Assembly: GCA_963747315.1 (NCBI GenBank)
Contig: CAVVEQ010000006.1
Location: 372,001 to 436,000 of the forward strand
Length of the DNA: 64,000 nt
Direction of reading: 5' to 3'
From: CAVVEQ01 sp963747315
Lineage (GTDB): Bacteria > Chloroflexota > Anaerolineae > Anaerolineales > Anaerolineaceae
Below are positions 8,196-16,907 of this stretch, piece by piece. Positions within the stretch are counted from its first letter, which is position 1. The number at the start of each line of letters is the position of its first letter. Below the pieces are notes generated by a model. The model was not told the origin of the DNA. It was given only the letters and a program-made list of their open reading frames with translations, and searched no databases. Position numbers and translations under genes: made by a program.

Positions 8196-9351
8196 TTCAA
8201 CTCAAACCTTTTCCCAATAATTCCAATAATTCAGGGTTGAGTAATCTGTAACAGTTCTATTTTGGATATCTATGGTTGCAGATGTATCGGGGTACTGTAT
8301 CGAAAGTTTCCACTTTATCAGGTCAGTTCATGTCCAAAAAGTGAAAAAATCAATGTAATTGCATTCTCCAGGATCTCGATCGGAATTGTTCCACAACTCC
8401 GGTTGAATTATTCCAGAATTTTTAAAACAACATGCTTGCATTTCTCAATGAATCCCATATATACACAGTGGATGACAAAACACTTGTATCGTCACAACTC
8501 GCAGTGGAATAAGCCAAATATCTACTATCGGGGGACCAAATAATCCTCTCAAGTTGATCCGAAGTCATATATCCCCATTGTTTTACCTGATGATGATATC
8601 GAGTGACTAGTAAGCCTGGTTCGCCTGGATATATCCAAGTACCTCCGGACGGGGAGAATTCTAATTAATCACCATGTTTTGAAAGACCGGAAGTGGTATT
8701 GCTGTTGTCATTCCCTGTTGTCGTATCGATTCTGAAAAGACCATTCCCCAAGATACGGTTGAGCTGGATCGCAGTAATTCCTCCGCAAATCCCCCGTTTC
8801 GCCAGCGCCAACGCAGATAAATCTGCCATCGCTGCTCCAGCGGCACATTCCAGGGGAAAACCAAATCGGTCGATCAATTTTGTTTATCCCCGGAGACTCG
8901 AATACGACTTCCTTGCCAAATTACGATGTTCTATCAGGTAAATGATTGTAAGGCGCTTGACAAACATACCAATTCCCATCGGGGGAGAAATTTCACTGGA
9001 TGATATTCAATTGGTTGCACTCATTAGAAACTAGTGTCGTTTTCACTTTTTGGATTTTCGGTTGCTTCTTTTGTAGCCTTATCCGAAATCTCTGTTTTGG
9101 CCAAGACTTAGCGGCCAGTTTTTTGGCTGGAATCCTGTCCGGGTATTGTTACCGTCGTTGGCGATTTTAGAAAATGATTCTTCGAGTTTCGTTTTTGATT
9201 CGGAATGTATGGCTTGGCGAAAATCGGGGTACCGCGTTTTTGTCAGGTGGAATCATTTTCAGTGTAGGCTGATCCTGAACATCCAAAGGAAGCGAACAGA
9301 ACAAGTATTACAGCCAATAAAAATGATTATCTTAATTCCATGGGAATTCAT
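8196..9351 (-). pseudogene. Decayed lipoprotein with WD40/TolB-like propeller
   Basis: No long frame exists here, but pieces in all three minus frames line up as one protein. An ATG at 9351 with AGGAAAAT upstream starts a signal peptide that, after one shift, ends in a lipobox (FASFGC). Further down come propeller motifs: FSPDGNWYVC near 8980, WSSDGRFICVGAG near 8830, and WSPDSRYLAYST followed by TVYIWD near 8500. In-frame stops (a TGA where TGG is expected just before FSPDG, then a TAA after DRTS) and several shifts break it. The density of lesions exceeds that of neighbouring genes and the DNA is AT-richer, so true decay is more likely than sequencing error alone. The last piece ends at a stop at 8196. 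Confidence 0.6.
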
Positions 9352-9426
9352 GACATTTTCCTAATCCATTCAAGAATTCTTGAAAATAAAATGTTTTAAG
9401 TCGCTTTTTGCACAAAGGTGAACCAT

Positions 9427-9891
9427 TTACCTCTGGTACGTCCCCATCACCTGACCCTGCGCCAGGACGTGCCCCTCGATCTGCTGAAGCACCTGTTCCT
9501 TGCTGAACCCCGGGTCAAAGATCGTCCAAATATCCAGGGCATACAGGGTGAAGAAATAGCGGTGCGGTTTCCCCGGCGGCGGGCAGGGACCGGTGTAACC
9601 CGTTTTTCTGGCACTATTGATCCCCTGGGTGCCAATGCCTTCCACTGTTGGATCCTTGCTTACCCCTTCCGGAAGCCCGGTGAGGGCGGTAGGAATGTTG
9701 TAGACCACCCAGTGCACGTAGGTGCCCATCGGGGCATCCGGGTCATCCATGATCAAGACCAGGCTTTTTGTCGACGCCGGCGGGTTTCCCCACTTTAATT
9801 CCGGGGAGATGTTTTCCCCCTCGCAGGTGAATTTGGACGGGATCGGCTGCCCCGGTGCGAAAGCGGGGCTGGAAAGCGGTATGGTATTCAT
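9427..9891 (-). CDS. YbhB/YbcL-type Raf-kinase-inhibitor-like protein (PEBP family)
   Basis: 154 residues, complete PEBP domain: IPSKFTCEGENISP, the LVLIMDDPDAPMGTYVHWVVYN ligand-pocket block (Asp-Pro-Asp and His-Trp) and the C-terminal GPCPPPGKPHRYFF motif. The start at 9891 is chosen because AGGAGGTGA lies 5-6 nt upstream; the frame is open further up but that part is the end of the DUF92 protein. Bacterial members are small soluble proteins of unclear function that bind phosphate-like or small ligands. It is the last gene of a four-gene run starting at 12849, and its ribosome site overlaps the probable DUF92 stop. Confidence 0.9.
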   Translation of the reverse strand: MNTIPLSSPAFAPGQPIPSKFTCEGENISPELKWGNPPASTKSLVLIMDDPDAPMGTYVHWVVYNIPTALTGLPEGVSKDPTVEGIGTQGINSARKTGYTGPCPPPGKPHRYFFTLYALDIWTIFDPGFSKEQVLQQIEGHVLAQGQVMGTYQR

Positions 9892-9895
9892 CAGC

Positions 9896-10755
9896 TCACC
9901 TCCTGTACCTTTGGAACCCAAGCGGGGCAGGAGCAACGCTCCCGCCAACACGATGATAACACCACTCACCGTGCAGAATGCGTTGACCGCGTCGTTGTTC
10001 ATCCAGCGCCAACCGCGCATTATAGATCGTTTGTGTGCCGCAGCGATGCAGTGGGTGCCGCTCGGTTTCCTTGCCGCAGGCCGGGCAGGTGTAGATCACC
10101 TGCGCTGTGGCGCCCAGGAGCGAATCCACCAGGCTGCCGCCCAGCCCCGCCAGGGTGATGAGCAGAATAACCAGACCGTGAGTCGCCAGACCAAACTCCG
10201 CCGGGATCCCCGGCCAGGGGAGGACCGCCAGCAGCGCGATGAGCAAACTTCCTCCGGTGGCAGCCAGGATTCCCATCCAGCTCACCCCGCCCGAATCACC
10301 CGGTTCCACCATCCTCCCCGTGCGAATGCTGCGCGGTGGCGTCTTGCTCAGCACGCCAAGCTCGGTCGCCCAGGTATCCGCGTTGGCTGCCGCCAGCGCC
10401 CCGGCAAACGCCAGCCAGGGCCAGAGAGCGCCTGGAAACGCCTGCCCCAGCAGCACGCACAGCCCGGCGATCCCGCCGTTGGCCAGCACCTGGGCGGCAT
10501 CCCGCTGGTGACCCTTGGAGAATTTCTCCTCCATCTTTCCTTGCGCCGGGAAAACAGGCGGGAGAGCAAGCTGGAGGACATAAAAAAAGCGATGAGCAGC
10601 ACCGCCCAGGGAAGACCTCCCAGCCCGAAAACGACCGTTCCAAGAAGTATCGCCGCGACAGTCCCGCTGCGGCTGAGCGCGCCAGAAAGATAAGCCCCCC
10701 CGGCAATCAGGATGGCAAGCAGTAGCCCGGCAAGAAGCTGGTACGGCTGGGGCAT
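9896..10755 (-). CDS. DUF92 family membrane protein, two or more frame breaks
   Basis: An integral membrane protein of about 285 residues. N-terminal helices (LLAGLLLAILIAGGAYLSG), the family signature GHQRDAAQVLANGG, the ADTWATELG block, a CPACG zinc-ribbon-like motif and a final helix (FCTVSGVIIVLAGALLL) are all present but in different frames. Adding one A at 10536-10538 joins FSRRKEK to MEEKFSKGHQ, and removing one A at 10030-10032 joins HRCGTQ to RGWRWMNNDAVN. After that the frame runs into the PEBP gene unless a third small indel returns it to the TGA at 9896. Related proteins in plants and cyanobacteria act in phytol or prenol phosphorylation (VTE5/VTE6-like); here the function is open. 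Confidence 0.8.
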
Positions 10756-10762
10756 TTGTGGC

Positions 10763-11668
10763 TCAGGTCTGAAGGATGAAGGGTAGCGCGATGAACATCA
10801 TCAGCGGCAGCAGGATGGCCGTTCCCCAAAGGAGGAAAGCGATCATGCGCTGCTCCTCCTTGCGGAAGAAATACAACCCGCCGATCAGGTCGATGAAGAA
10901 GAAAATCATGGCCAGCACGGGCAGGAGCAGCAGCATCGTCGCCGGCACCCCCTCCAGCGGGTCGCCGCGAAGATTGAAATCCAGGGTTACTGTTGAATGC
11001 AGGGGAATCTGCAGCGCAACGACAACCAGTAGCCCAAGTGTGACCACCAATCCGGCAAGCAGTAGCCAGCGAGCCGCCGCGGTATCCCACACCCGCCGCA
11101 GGTAGGCAGCCGGCTGAACCGAGACCGGAGCGAGCTCCGCCAAACTGCCCAGCTCGAAGGCGTGCTGGAAAGCGGAGATGAAAGCCTCGGGTTCGGTGGG
11201 GGATAGCGCGTAGGTTTTGCCAGGGGTGCAGACCAGCACCAGGTCGTCATCCTCGGAGGCCAGATATTCCACCCTGCCCAGCCCCGGGGCATTCACCACC
11301 CCCAGGATCGCGCCCGGGTAAGCCAGCAGCCGCTGGGGCAGTTCCTCCACCAGGTCGCTGGCCGGGCGCACCCAGTCTATATTCGCCAGGGGAATATCCT
11401 CACTGCGCAAGCCCCAGCGCAGGTGCAGTCCGTCGCGCTCCAGGTCGTAGTAGGCGCGCAGCAGGGCGTACCCGCGGTAGAGAACCATGGTGAGCGGGAT
11501 GAGCAGCAGAAGCGAAGCGAGCAGGAAAACGACAAAGTAGGTGCCGAATTGCTCCTGCAGCGCCAGGAAGAAGAGCGTGGCGCTGGAAAGCAGCAGCAGG
11601 CTGCCCGCCACGGCGTGGATGATCACACCCCGCCTGCGGGGAGGCAGGAAACGCCGGCTATCCGCCAA
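10763..11668 (-). CDS. Membrane protein with bacterial PH-like domain
   Basis: 301 residues. Two N-terminal membrane helices are followed by a PH-like stretch (YYDLERDGLHLRWG, EDIPLANIDWVRP) typical of bPH domains in small membrane proteins, and then two or three C-terminal helices. It overlaps the 3' end of the aminotransferase gene by 11 bp and is followed 7 bp later by the DUF92 gene, so all are probably co-transcribed. Bacterial PH-like domains are poorly understood; no enzyme motif is present. The fold call is fairly safe, the role is unknown. Confidence 0.65.
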   Translation of the reverse strand: MADSRRFLPPRRRGVIIHAVAGSLLLLSSATLFFLALQEQFGTYFVVFLLASLLLLIPLTMVLYRGYALLRAYYDLERDGLHLRWGLRSEDIPLANIDWVRPASDLVEELPQRLLAYPGAILGVVNAPGLGRVEYLASEDDDLVLVCTPGKTYALSPTEPEAFISAFQHAFELGSLAELAPVSVQPAAYLRRVWDTAAARWLLLAGLVVTLGLLVVVALQIPLHSTVTLDFNLRGDPLEGVPATMLLLLPVLAMIFFFIDLIGGLYFFRKEEQRMIAFLLWGTAILLPLMMFIALPFILQT

Positions 11669-12849
11669 GAGCGCTCCGTAGTTCGGCGCAGACCAGGTCC
11701 ACCTGCGCTTCGGTCATCACCCCCGAGAAAGGCACCGCCAGCCCGCGCTCACCAAGGTCCTCGGTGACGGGGAAATCCCCCCTGCGGTAACCGAAGCGCT
11801 CCACCATGTAGGGCTGCAGGTGGATGGGCAGGAAATACGGCCGGACGGGGATACCGCGTTCCGCCAATTTGGCGGCGATCATCCCTCGGTCTAAACCTTT
11901 ACGTAGGCGGATCACATACACGAACCAGCTCATGCGTGTAGTGGAGGGGGTGACGATGGGAGTCTCCACGCCGGGGATCTCTGCCAGACGCTCGGCGTAC
12001 CAATCCGCAACCTGCTGGCGTTTGCGGGAGAGCTCTTCGAAGCGCTGCATCTGGGCGGCTCCCAACGCCGCGCTCATTTCATCCAGGCGGTAGTTATAGC
12101 CCAGGTAGGTGTGCGAAAGCCAGGTATCACCCGGGGCGCGCCCCTGGTTGCGCAGCGCGCGCATCAGCGCCGCGGCTTCATCATCGTTGGTGATGATCAC
12201 CCCGCCCTCGCCGGTGGTGATCTGCTTGTTGGGGTAGAAGGCAAACACGCCCCCGAGACCGAAGGTGCCGGCTTTCCTGCCTTTGAATTCTGCCCCCAGC
12301 GCCTCGCAGGAATCCTCGATCAACTTCAGGTCGTACTTCTGCGCGATCTTTTCAAGCGTATCCAGCTCGGAGGGCTGCCCGAAGACATCCACCGCCAGCA
12401 GCGCTTTCACCTGGGCGCGCTCATCCACACCCTTGCGCGGCAGCCAGCGCTTTGCTGTCTGATCCGCCGGTTTTCAGATCGGCCGCCGCCTGCTCCACCA
12501 GGGCAGGGTCGATGTTGCCGGTTTGAGGGTCCACGTCCACAAAGACAGGCACAGCCTGCTCAAAGAGGAAGACGTTGGTTGAGGCCACAAAAGAGAAAGG
12601 CGTGGTGATCGCCAGGTCGCCGGGTTCGATGCCCGCAGCGCGCACCAGCAGGTGCAGACCGGCCGTCCCGGAATTGACCCCGATGGCATGCCGGCAGCCG
12701 CTGAACTGACGGAAAGCCGCTTCAAAGCGGTCAATCCAGGGCCCCATGCTCAGATCAGGAGTGCCCAGTACGGAAAGAACAGCATCTATTTCGGCCTGGC
12801 TGAGATCGGGGCTGGACATAGGTACGCGGGGTGGGTTGGCTGTTGTCAT
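11658..12849 (-). CDS. DegT/DnrJ/EryC1/StrS-type sugar aminotransferase (frameshifted)
   Basis: A PLP enzyme of this family transfers an amino group to a keto-sugar nucleotide. The N-terminal part (GVNSGTAGLHLLVRA, ITTPFSFVAS) and C-terminal part are in two frames; removing one base from the T4 at 12471-12474 joins DLK to PADQTAKRWL and gives ~396 residues, the usual length. The PLP lysine lies in FYPNKQITTGEGG and the NYRLDEMSAALG block is present. It heads a minus-strand run with the PH, DUF92 and PEBP genes and is divergent from the gene at 12934. A TAAAAT box ends 6 nt before the ATG. The sugar substrate cannot be told; polysaccharide or glycan precursor synthesis is likely. Confidence 0.88.
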
Positions 12850-12933
12850 GCCCTGATTTTACCCGTTTTCAGTTGCAGCTCGCCGGAAAGAATCTTCCCG
12901 TATAATCGTAATATTCAATTTTCAGGAGCAAGA

Positions 12934-14166
12934 ATGTCTCAAAAACCAGCCAAAATGGGGATCGGATCCATGGTGAATCACGCCGGTGAGTTCCAGGATC
13001 CCCGCCACGCGCATGTGACCCCCATATACCAGTCTTCGGCCTTTGTCTTCCCGGATGTCGATTTCGGAGCAGGCATCTTCAAGGGGGAGACGCCCGGCTA
13101 TTACTATACGCGCATCAAGAATCCGAACCTGGACCTGCTCGCTTATAAATATGCCTGCCTCGAAGGGTATGACCTGATCAATGCACACCCGGAAAAAAAA
13201 CCGGAGGAGATCGTAAGCGGGATGGTGTTCGCCTCCGGCATGGCCGCCATCACGGCGGTTTTCCTGGCGCGCTGCAAAGCCGGGGATACCATTATCGCCC
13301 AGTCCGCGCTCTACAGTGCCACCCACATTTTTTTGGATACCATCGCCCCTCGCTATGGCATCCACACTATTTTTGTGAAAGATCCGACCCCGCAAGCCTG
13401 GGAGGCTTCATTCCAAGCTAATCCCGGCGCGGTGCTGGCCTACGCGGAATCGCCCGTCAACCCCACCATGGCCATCGTAGACCTGCGCGAAGCCGCGCGG
13501 ATCGCCCACGCGCACGGCGCCTGGCTGGCAGTGGATAACACCTTCGCCTCACCGGTCTGCCAGCGCCCGCTCACCCTCGGCGCGGATATCGTGGTGCACT
13601 CCACCACCAAGTACCTGGCCGGGCACGGATTGCTGGTGGGTGGCGCAGTAGTCAGCACCCATCTTGATTTCATGAAGAATGATTTAAATGGAATCCTCAA
13701 GAACCTGGGAGCCAACGTCAGTCCCTTCGAAGCGTGGCTGGCAAACACGGGGTTGAAGACGCTTGAGCTGCGCATGGAGCGTCACTGCGCCAACGCCCAG
13801 ATCGTGGCGGAATTCCTGGAATCACACCCGGCGGTCGCACGTGTCTGGTACCCCGGGCTACCCAGCCACCCGGATCACGAGCTGGCGAAAAAACAGATGA
13901 ACGGTTTTAGCGGGATGATTTCATTCGAGCTCAAGGGCGGTCTGGAAGCCGGAAAGCGCATGATGAACCGCGTCCGGTTTGCCACCCTGGCAGTATCGCT
14001 GGGTAATACCGACACGCTCATCCAGCACCCCGCAAGTATGACCCATTCCACCCTTGCTCCTGAAGTGCGCCAGGAGATGGGTCTCACCGATGGGCTGGTG
14101 CGCCTATCAGTGGGCATCGAGAACGTGGAGGATATCATCGCAGACCTGGATCAGGCAATGGGATAA
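12934..14166 (+). CDS. Cys/Met metabolism PLP-dependent lyase (cystathionine gamma-synthase / methionine gamma-lyase type)
   Basis: About 410 residues, trans-sulfuration enzyme family. Motifs include YQSSAFVFPD, the FASGMAAITAVF block, the aspartate at the end of AVDNTFASP, and the PLP lysine in HSTTKYLAGHG. The start is the ATG at 12934 with AGGAG upstream and a TATAAT at 12901-12906; the frame is open further up but that stretch lies inside the opposite gene. The reaction may be gamma-replacement (homoserine ester plus a thiol) or gamma-elimination; the sequence alone does not decide. It is followed 29 bp later by an AT-rich DUF4291 gene that is probably a separate acquisition. Confidence 0.88.
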   Translation: MSQKPAKMGIGSMVNHAGEFQDPRHAHVTPIYQSSAFVFPDVDFGAGIFKGETPGYYYTRIKNPNLDLLAYKYACLEGYDLINAHPEKKPEEIVSGMVFASGMAAITAVFLARCKAGDTIIAQSALYSATHIFLDTIAPRYGIHTIFVKDPTPQAWEASFQANPGAVLAYAESPVNPTMAIVDLREAARIAHAHGAWLAVDNTFASPVCQRPLTLGADIVVHSTTKYLAGHGLLVGGAVVSTHLDFMKNDLNGILKNLGANVSPFEAWLANTGLKTLELRMERHCANAQIVAEFLESHPAVARVWYPGLPSHPDHELAKKQMNGFSGMISFELKGGLEAGKRMMNRVRFATLAVSLGNTDTLIQHPASMTHSTLAPEVRQEMGLTDGLVRLSVGIENVEDIIADLDQAMG

Positions 14167-14195
14167 TAATTAACTTAAACAATTCGAGTCGCATT

Positions 14196-14828
14196 ATGCT
14201 TCACATAGAAAGTTATTCAATTCAGAAAGATATCTGGCCAAAATCAGGAAAACATATACTCGCTCAATCTGATAATGAATCAATTATTGTGTATCAGGCA
14301 TTTAATCCATCCATTGGTGATTATGCTATAAAAAACCAACGTTTTGGGGATGGATTCAGTTTTTCCCGGATGAGTTGGGTCAAACCCGGTTTCCTTTGGA
14401 TGATGTATCGCTCTGGATGGGGGACCAAGCCAGGGCAGGAAATAATCCTAGCGATCAGGTTGAAATGTTCGTTTTTTGATGATCTCCTTATGCAATGTGT
14501 TGAATCAATATTCCATGAAAATGGTTATTCCTCTTATGCAGAATGGGAGAAAGCAGTTAAAAAATCGTCTGTTCGATACCAATGGGATCCCGATCATGCC
14601 CCTTCAGGAACCCCGTTGCAACGCAGGGCTCTTCAACTTGGTTTACGCGGGAAATCTCTAATTAATTATGGTAAGTACGAAATCCTTGAGATATTGGATA
14701 TGTCCAGCTTTGTCTCTGAACAAAAGCAAAATGTAAGTAAAGATCGTTTTGGTGAATTGATTACCCCTTTGGAAACTGTTTATCTCCCTTCAGATCCCGA
14801 AATAGCTATACGGTTGGGTTTGGATTGA
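14196..14828 (+). CDS. DUF4291 domain protein
   Basis: 210 residues covering the whole DUF4291 domain: YQAFNPSIGDYA near the N-terminus, the central FSFSRMSWVKPGFLWMMYRS block, and DHAPSGTPLQRRALQLGLRG. The biochemical role of the family is unknown. The gene is clearly AT-richer than both neighbours (runs such as AATAATCCTAGC and many AAA/TTT codons), which suggests horizontal transfer. It is followed on the opposite strand by the gene at 14860. Confidence 0.85.
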   Translation: MLHIESYSIQKDIWPKSGKHILAQSDNESIIVYQAFNPSIGDYAIKNQRFGDGFSFSRMSWVKPGFLWMMYRSGWGTKPGQEIILAIRLKCSFFDDLLMQCVESIFHENGYSSYAEWEKAVKKSSVRYQWDPDHAPSGTPLQRRALQLGLRGKSLINYGKYEILEILDMSSFVSEQKQNVSKDRFGELITPLETVYLPSDPEIAIRLGLD

Positions 14829-14859
14829 TATTATTTCGTAATTTCCACATTATTTATTA

Positions 14860-15435
14860 TTAGACTCCCTCCCACAACGTGGGTTGCAGCCGCACCGGGC
14901 GGGCAGGCTCCAATTCCCAGTGCTGATCGGCAATCTCCTGCAGCCGCTCAAGTAATGCAACGCGCTCTGGAGTCACCGCAGGCACCGGCTTGGCGCTGAT
15001 CACTAGCGGCGCCCGCGCGGAGAGCCGGCGGAAATGCGGCAGGCACACCTCCAGGAGGCGCAGGCTCTCGGGCAGCGGCACGCTCTCATCATTGAAGGTG
15101 GCCAAAAAGTCCATCAGCAGTGTGGGGGCATCGATGGCCGGGGTCTCCTCAAGCAGCGCCAGCATCTGGTAGCAGGTGAAGGCGCGCGCCAAGCTGATCC
15201 GCTCCAGGCAGGGGTAGACGTTGCCGGTCAGCCTACGGATGCCCTGCGAGACCGGGTACACATTAAAGCGGTTGCCGCCATCCAGCACGCGCACCGCCCC
15301 GGCGGTGGAAAGCCGGGCAGCCAGTTCCAGCATCAAGGGAGCTGCGGCGTGCGGCGCAACCACCAGCAGCGTGCTGCGTCCCAGCGGCAGGCTGATCCCG
15401 CCCGCCGCGCCAGGAGAGAAAAGGGATTGGTTCAT
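14860..15435 (-). CDS. Unrecognised protein, possibly a degenerate RecA-like fold
   Basis: 191 residues. The order of elements resembles a RecA-superfamily domain: a strand and glycine turn (LLVVAPHAAAPLMLELAARL) where Walker A would be, then VRVLDGGNRFNVYPVSQ, the Ala/Arg-rich ARAFTCYQMLALLEE, LLMDFLATFND as a Walker-B-like strand, and PLVISAKP as a later strand. No GKT/S is present, so ATP binding is doubtful. This reading is inference from pattern only. It has the best promoter in the window placed so that the mRNA would be leaderless. It stands alone between convergent and divergent neighbours. Confidence 0.6.
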   Translation of the reverse strand: MNQSLFSPGAAGGISLPLGRSTLLVVAPHAAAPLMLELAARLSTAGAVRVLDGGNRFNVYPVSQGIRRLTGNVYPCLERISLARAFTCYQMLALLEETPAIDAPTLLMDFLATFNDESVPLPESLRLLEVCLPHFRRLSARAPLVISAKPVPAVTPERVALLERLQEIADQHWELEPARPVRLQPTLWEGV

Positions 15436-15441
15436 ATCTCG

Positions 15442-15470
15442 ATTATACAGAACTTTTGTTCTATTTGCAA
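15442..15470 (-). promoter_or_regulatory. Promoter of the gene at 15435, leaderless arrangement
   Basis: TTGCAA (15465-15470), 17 bp, then TATAAT (15442-15447) on the minus strand. Only 6 nt separate TATAAT from the ATG at 15435, so the transcript should begin at the start codon; no Shine-Dalgarno sequence is possible. Confidence 0.65.
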
Positions 15471-15480
15471 GATGATGGAT

Positions 15481-15499
15481 AAAAACTCCCGAAGGGAGT
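15481..15499 (-). terminator. Small terminator-like hairpin (minus strand)
   Basis: ACTCCC/GGGAGT with a 3-nt loop (15485-15499), followed in minus direction by TTTTT. It could stop read-through from the thiolase operon before the promoter at 15442-15470. Confidence 0.5.
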
Positions 15500-15563
15500 G
15501 GTCGAAGGCCGGGATGGGTAAATCACAATTCCATTTCAATTCGACGATTCAGATCGCCGCGTC

Positions 15564-15583
15564 GCGCCGATCGTCGTCGGCGC
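15564..15583. repeat. Short perfect palindrome
   Basis: A 7-bp inverted repeat (GCGCCGA/TCGGCGC) with a 6-nt loop, in the gene-free 15500-15604 stretch. No function can be assigned. Confidence 0.3.
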
Positions 15584-15604
15584 TCCTCGCGAAGAAAAAT
15601 TAAT

Positions 15605-15627
15605 AAAAAGGCGGGCATGAGCCCGCC
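15605..15627 (-). terminator. Rho-independent terminator of the LysM-thiolase operon
   Basis: GGCGGGC/GCCCGCC, 4-nt loop (15610-15627), followed on the minus strand by TTTTT (15605-15609), 37 bp past the thiolase stop. Confidence 0.85.
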
Positions 15628-15664
15628 CTACAAACACCACAAGAATCACGAATCAACGATTCAA

Positions 15665-16888
15665 CTATCCTCCAGTCCACTCCACGATCAACGCCTCACC
15701 CTGCCCCACCCCCACGCACAAAGTGGCCAGCCCGTAAAATGGGCGCTTCTCCTGCGGAGCTCGCCGCTTCATCTCCTTCACCAGCGTGGTCAGGAGGCGC
15801 GCGCCCGAGCAGCCCAGCGGGTGCCCCAAAGCGATCGCCCCTCCGTTCACATTGGTGATCTCCTCACGCATTCCCAGCTCGCGCATCACTGCCAGGGCCT
15901 GCACGGCGAAGGCTTCATTCAGCTCAATCAACCCGATATCTTCGATCCGCAGCCCGGCTCGCTCCAACGCCTTGAGTACCGCCGGCACAGGACCCATGCC
16001 CATCACCCGCGGCTCCACGCCTGCAGTGGCGGATGCCACCACCCGCGCGAGTGGCTTATACCCCAGCCCCCGGGCTTTTTCCGCGCTCATCAGCAGCAGC
16101 GCTGCTGCTCCATCGTTCATCCCCGAGGAGTTGCCCGCAGTCACCGTACCGCCTTCTTTGCGGAAAGCCGGTTTCAGCTTCGCCAGGGATTCCACGGTGG
16201 TATCCCGCCGGGGGCGCTCATCCACACTCACCAGCACATCTTCGCCCTTCTTCTGTGGCAGGCTGACCGGGGCGATCTCCTCCGCATATTTACCAGAGTC
16301 GATGGCTGCCACCGCCCGATGGTGGCTTTGCGCGGCAAAGGCGTCCTGCTCTTCGCGGGTGATCCCGGTTTGAGTGGCAATATTCTCCGCCGTTTCACCC
16401 ATCGCTTCGGTGCCATACAGCGCCTGCATCTTAGGGTTCGGGTAGCGCCAGCCCAGGGCGGTATCCCAGGCAGTCAGATTTCCAAATGAATAACCCTGCT
16501 CAGCTTTCGGAATTGAATACGGCGCACGCGACATGCTCTCCACCCCCCCGGCGATGAAAACCTCGCCCTCCCCGACGCGGATGGCGCGCGCAGCCATCGT
16601 GACTGCGCTGAGCCCCGAGGCACACAACCGGTTGACCGTCACCGCAGGCACTGTAACTGGGAAACCCGCCAGCAATGTTGCCATGCGGGCCACATTGCGA
16701 TTATCCTCGCCCGCCCCATTCGCGCAGCCCAGATAGACTTCATCGAAAAGTGCGGGATCAATTCCTGCCCGTTCGACAAGTGACTTCAGAACATGCGCTG
16801 CCAGGTCATCCGGGCGGATTGCAGCCAGGCTGCCCCCCAGCGCTCCGATAGGTGTCCGTACGGCATCGATGATCACTGCGTCGGTCAT
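15665..16888 (-). CDS. Acetyl-CoA C-acyltransferase (thiolase)
   Basis: 407 residues, standard thiolase length. It joins two acetyl-CoA to acetoacetyl-CoA or cleaves a beta-ketoacyl-CoA. The active-site nucleophile Cys is in NRLCASGLS, the His in GHPLGCSG and the second Cys in CVGVGQG. The NEAFAVQAL and GNSSGMNDGA blocks are also present. The start at 16888 (MTDAVIIDAVRTP) follows a GGAGG sequence; the frame is open further up but overlaps the LysM gene. It lies 19 bp after that gene. Biosynthetic and degradative thiolases cannot be told apart here; no other fatty-acid genes are adjacent. Confidence 0.93.
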   Translation of the reverse strand: MTDAVIIDAVRTPIGALGGSLAAIRPDDLAAHVLKSLVERAGIDPALFDEVYLGCANGAGEDNRNVARMATLLAGFPVTVPAVTVNRLCASGLSAVTMAARAIRVGEGEVFIAGGVESMSRAPYSIPKAEQGYSFGNLTAWDTALGWRYPNPKMQALYGTEAMGETAENIATQTGITREEQDAFAAQSHHRAVAAIDSGKYAEEIAPVSLPQKKGEDVLVSVDERPRRDTTVESLAKLKPAFRKEGGTVTAGNSSGMNDGAAALLLMSAEKARGLGYKPLARVVASATAGVEPRVMGMGPVPAVLKALERAGLRIEDIGLIELNEAFAVQALAVMRELGMREEITNVNGGAIALGHPLGCSGARLLTTLVKEMKRRAPQEKRPFYGLATLCVGVGQGEALIVEWTGG

Positions 16889-16907
16889 ATTTTCCTCCAG
16901 TTGTTTC

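Noticed and set aside
9427..10755. Genuine DUF92-PEBP fusion
   Set aside because: A strong Shine-Dalgarno sequence before the PEBP ATG and other indels in the same gene make a hidden DUF92 stop more likely; kept only as a low-score observation.
12652..12933. Longer N-terminus for the PLP lyase
   Set aside because: The extension overlaps the opposite aminotransferase gene, and the ATG at 12934 has a ribosome site and matches the family start.
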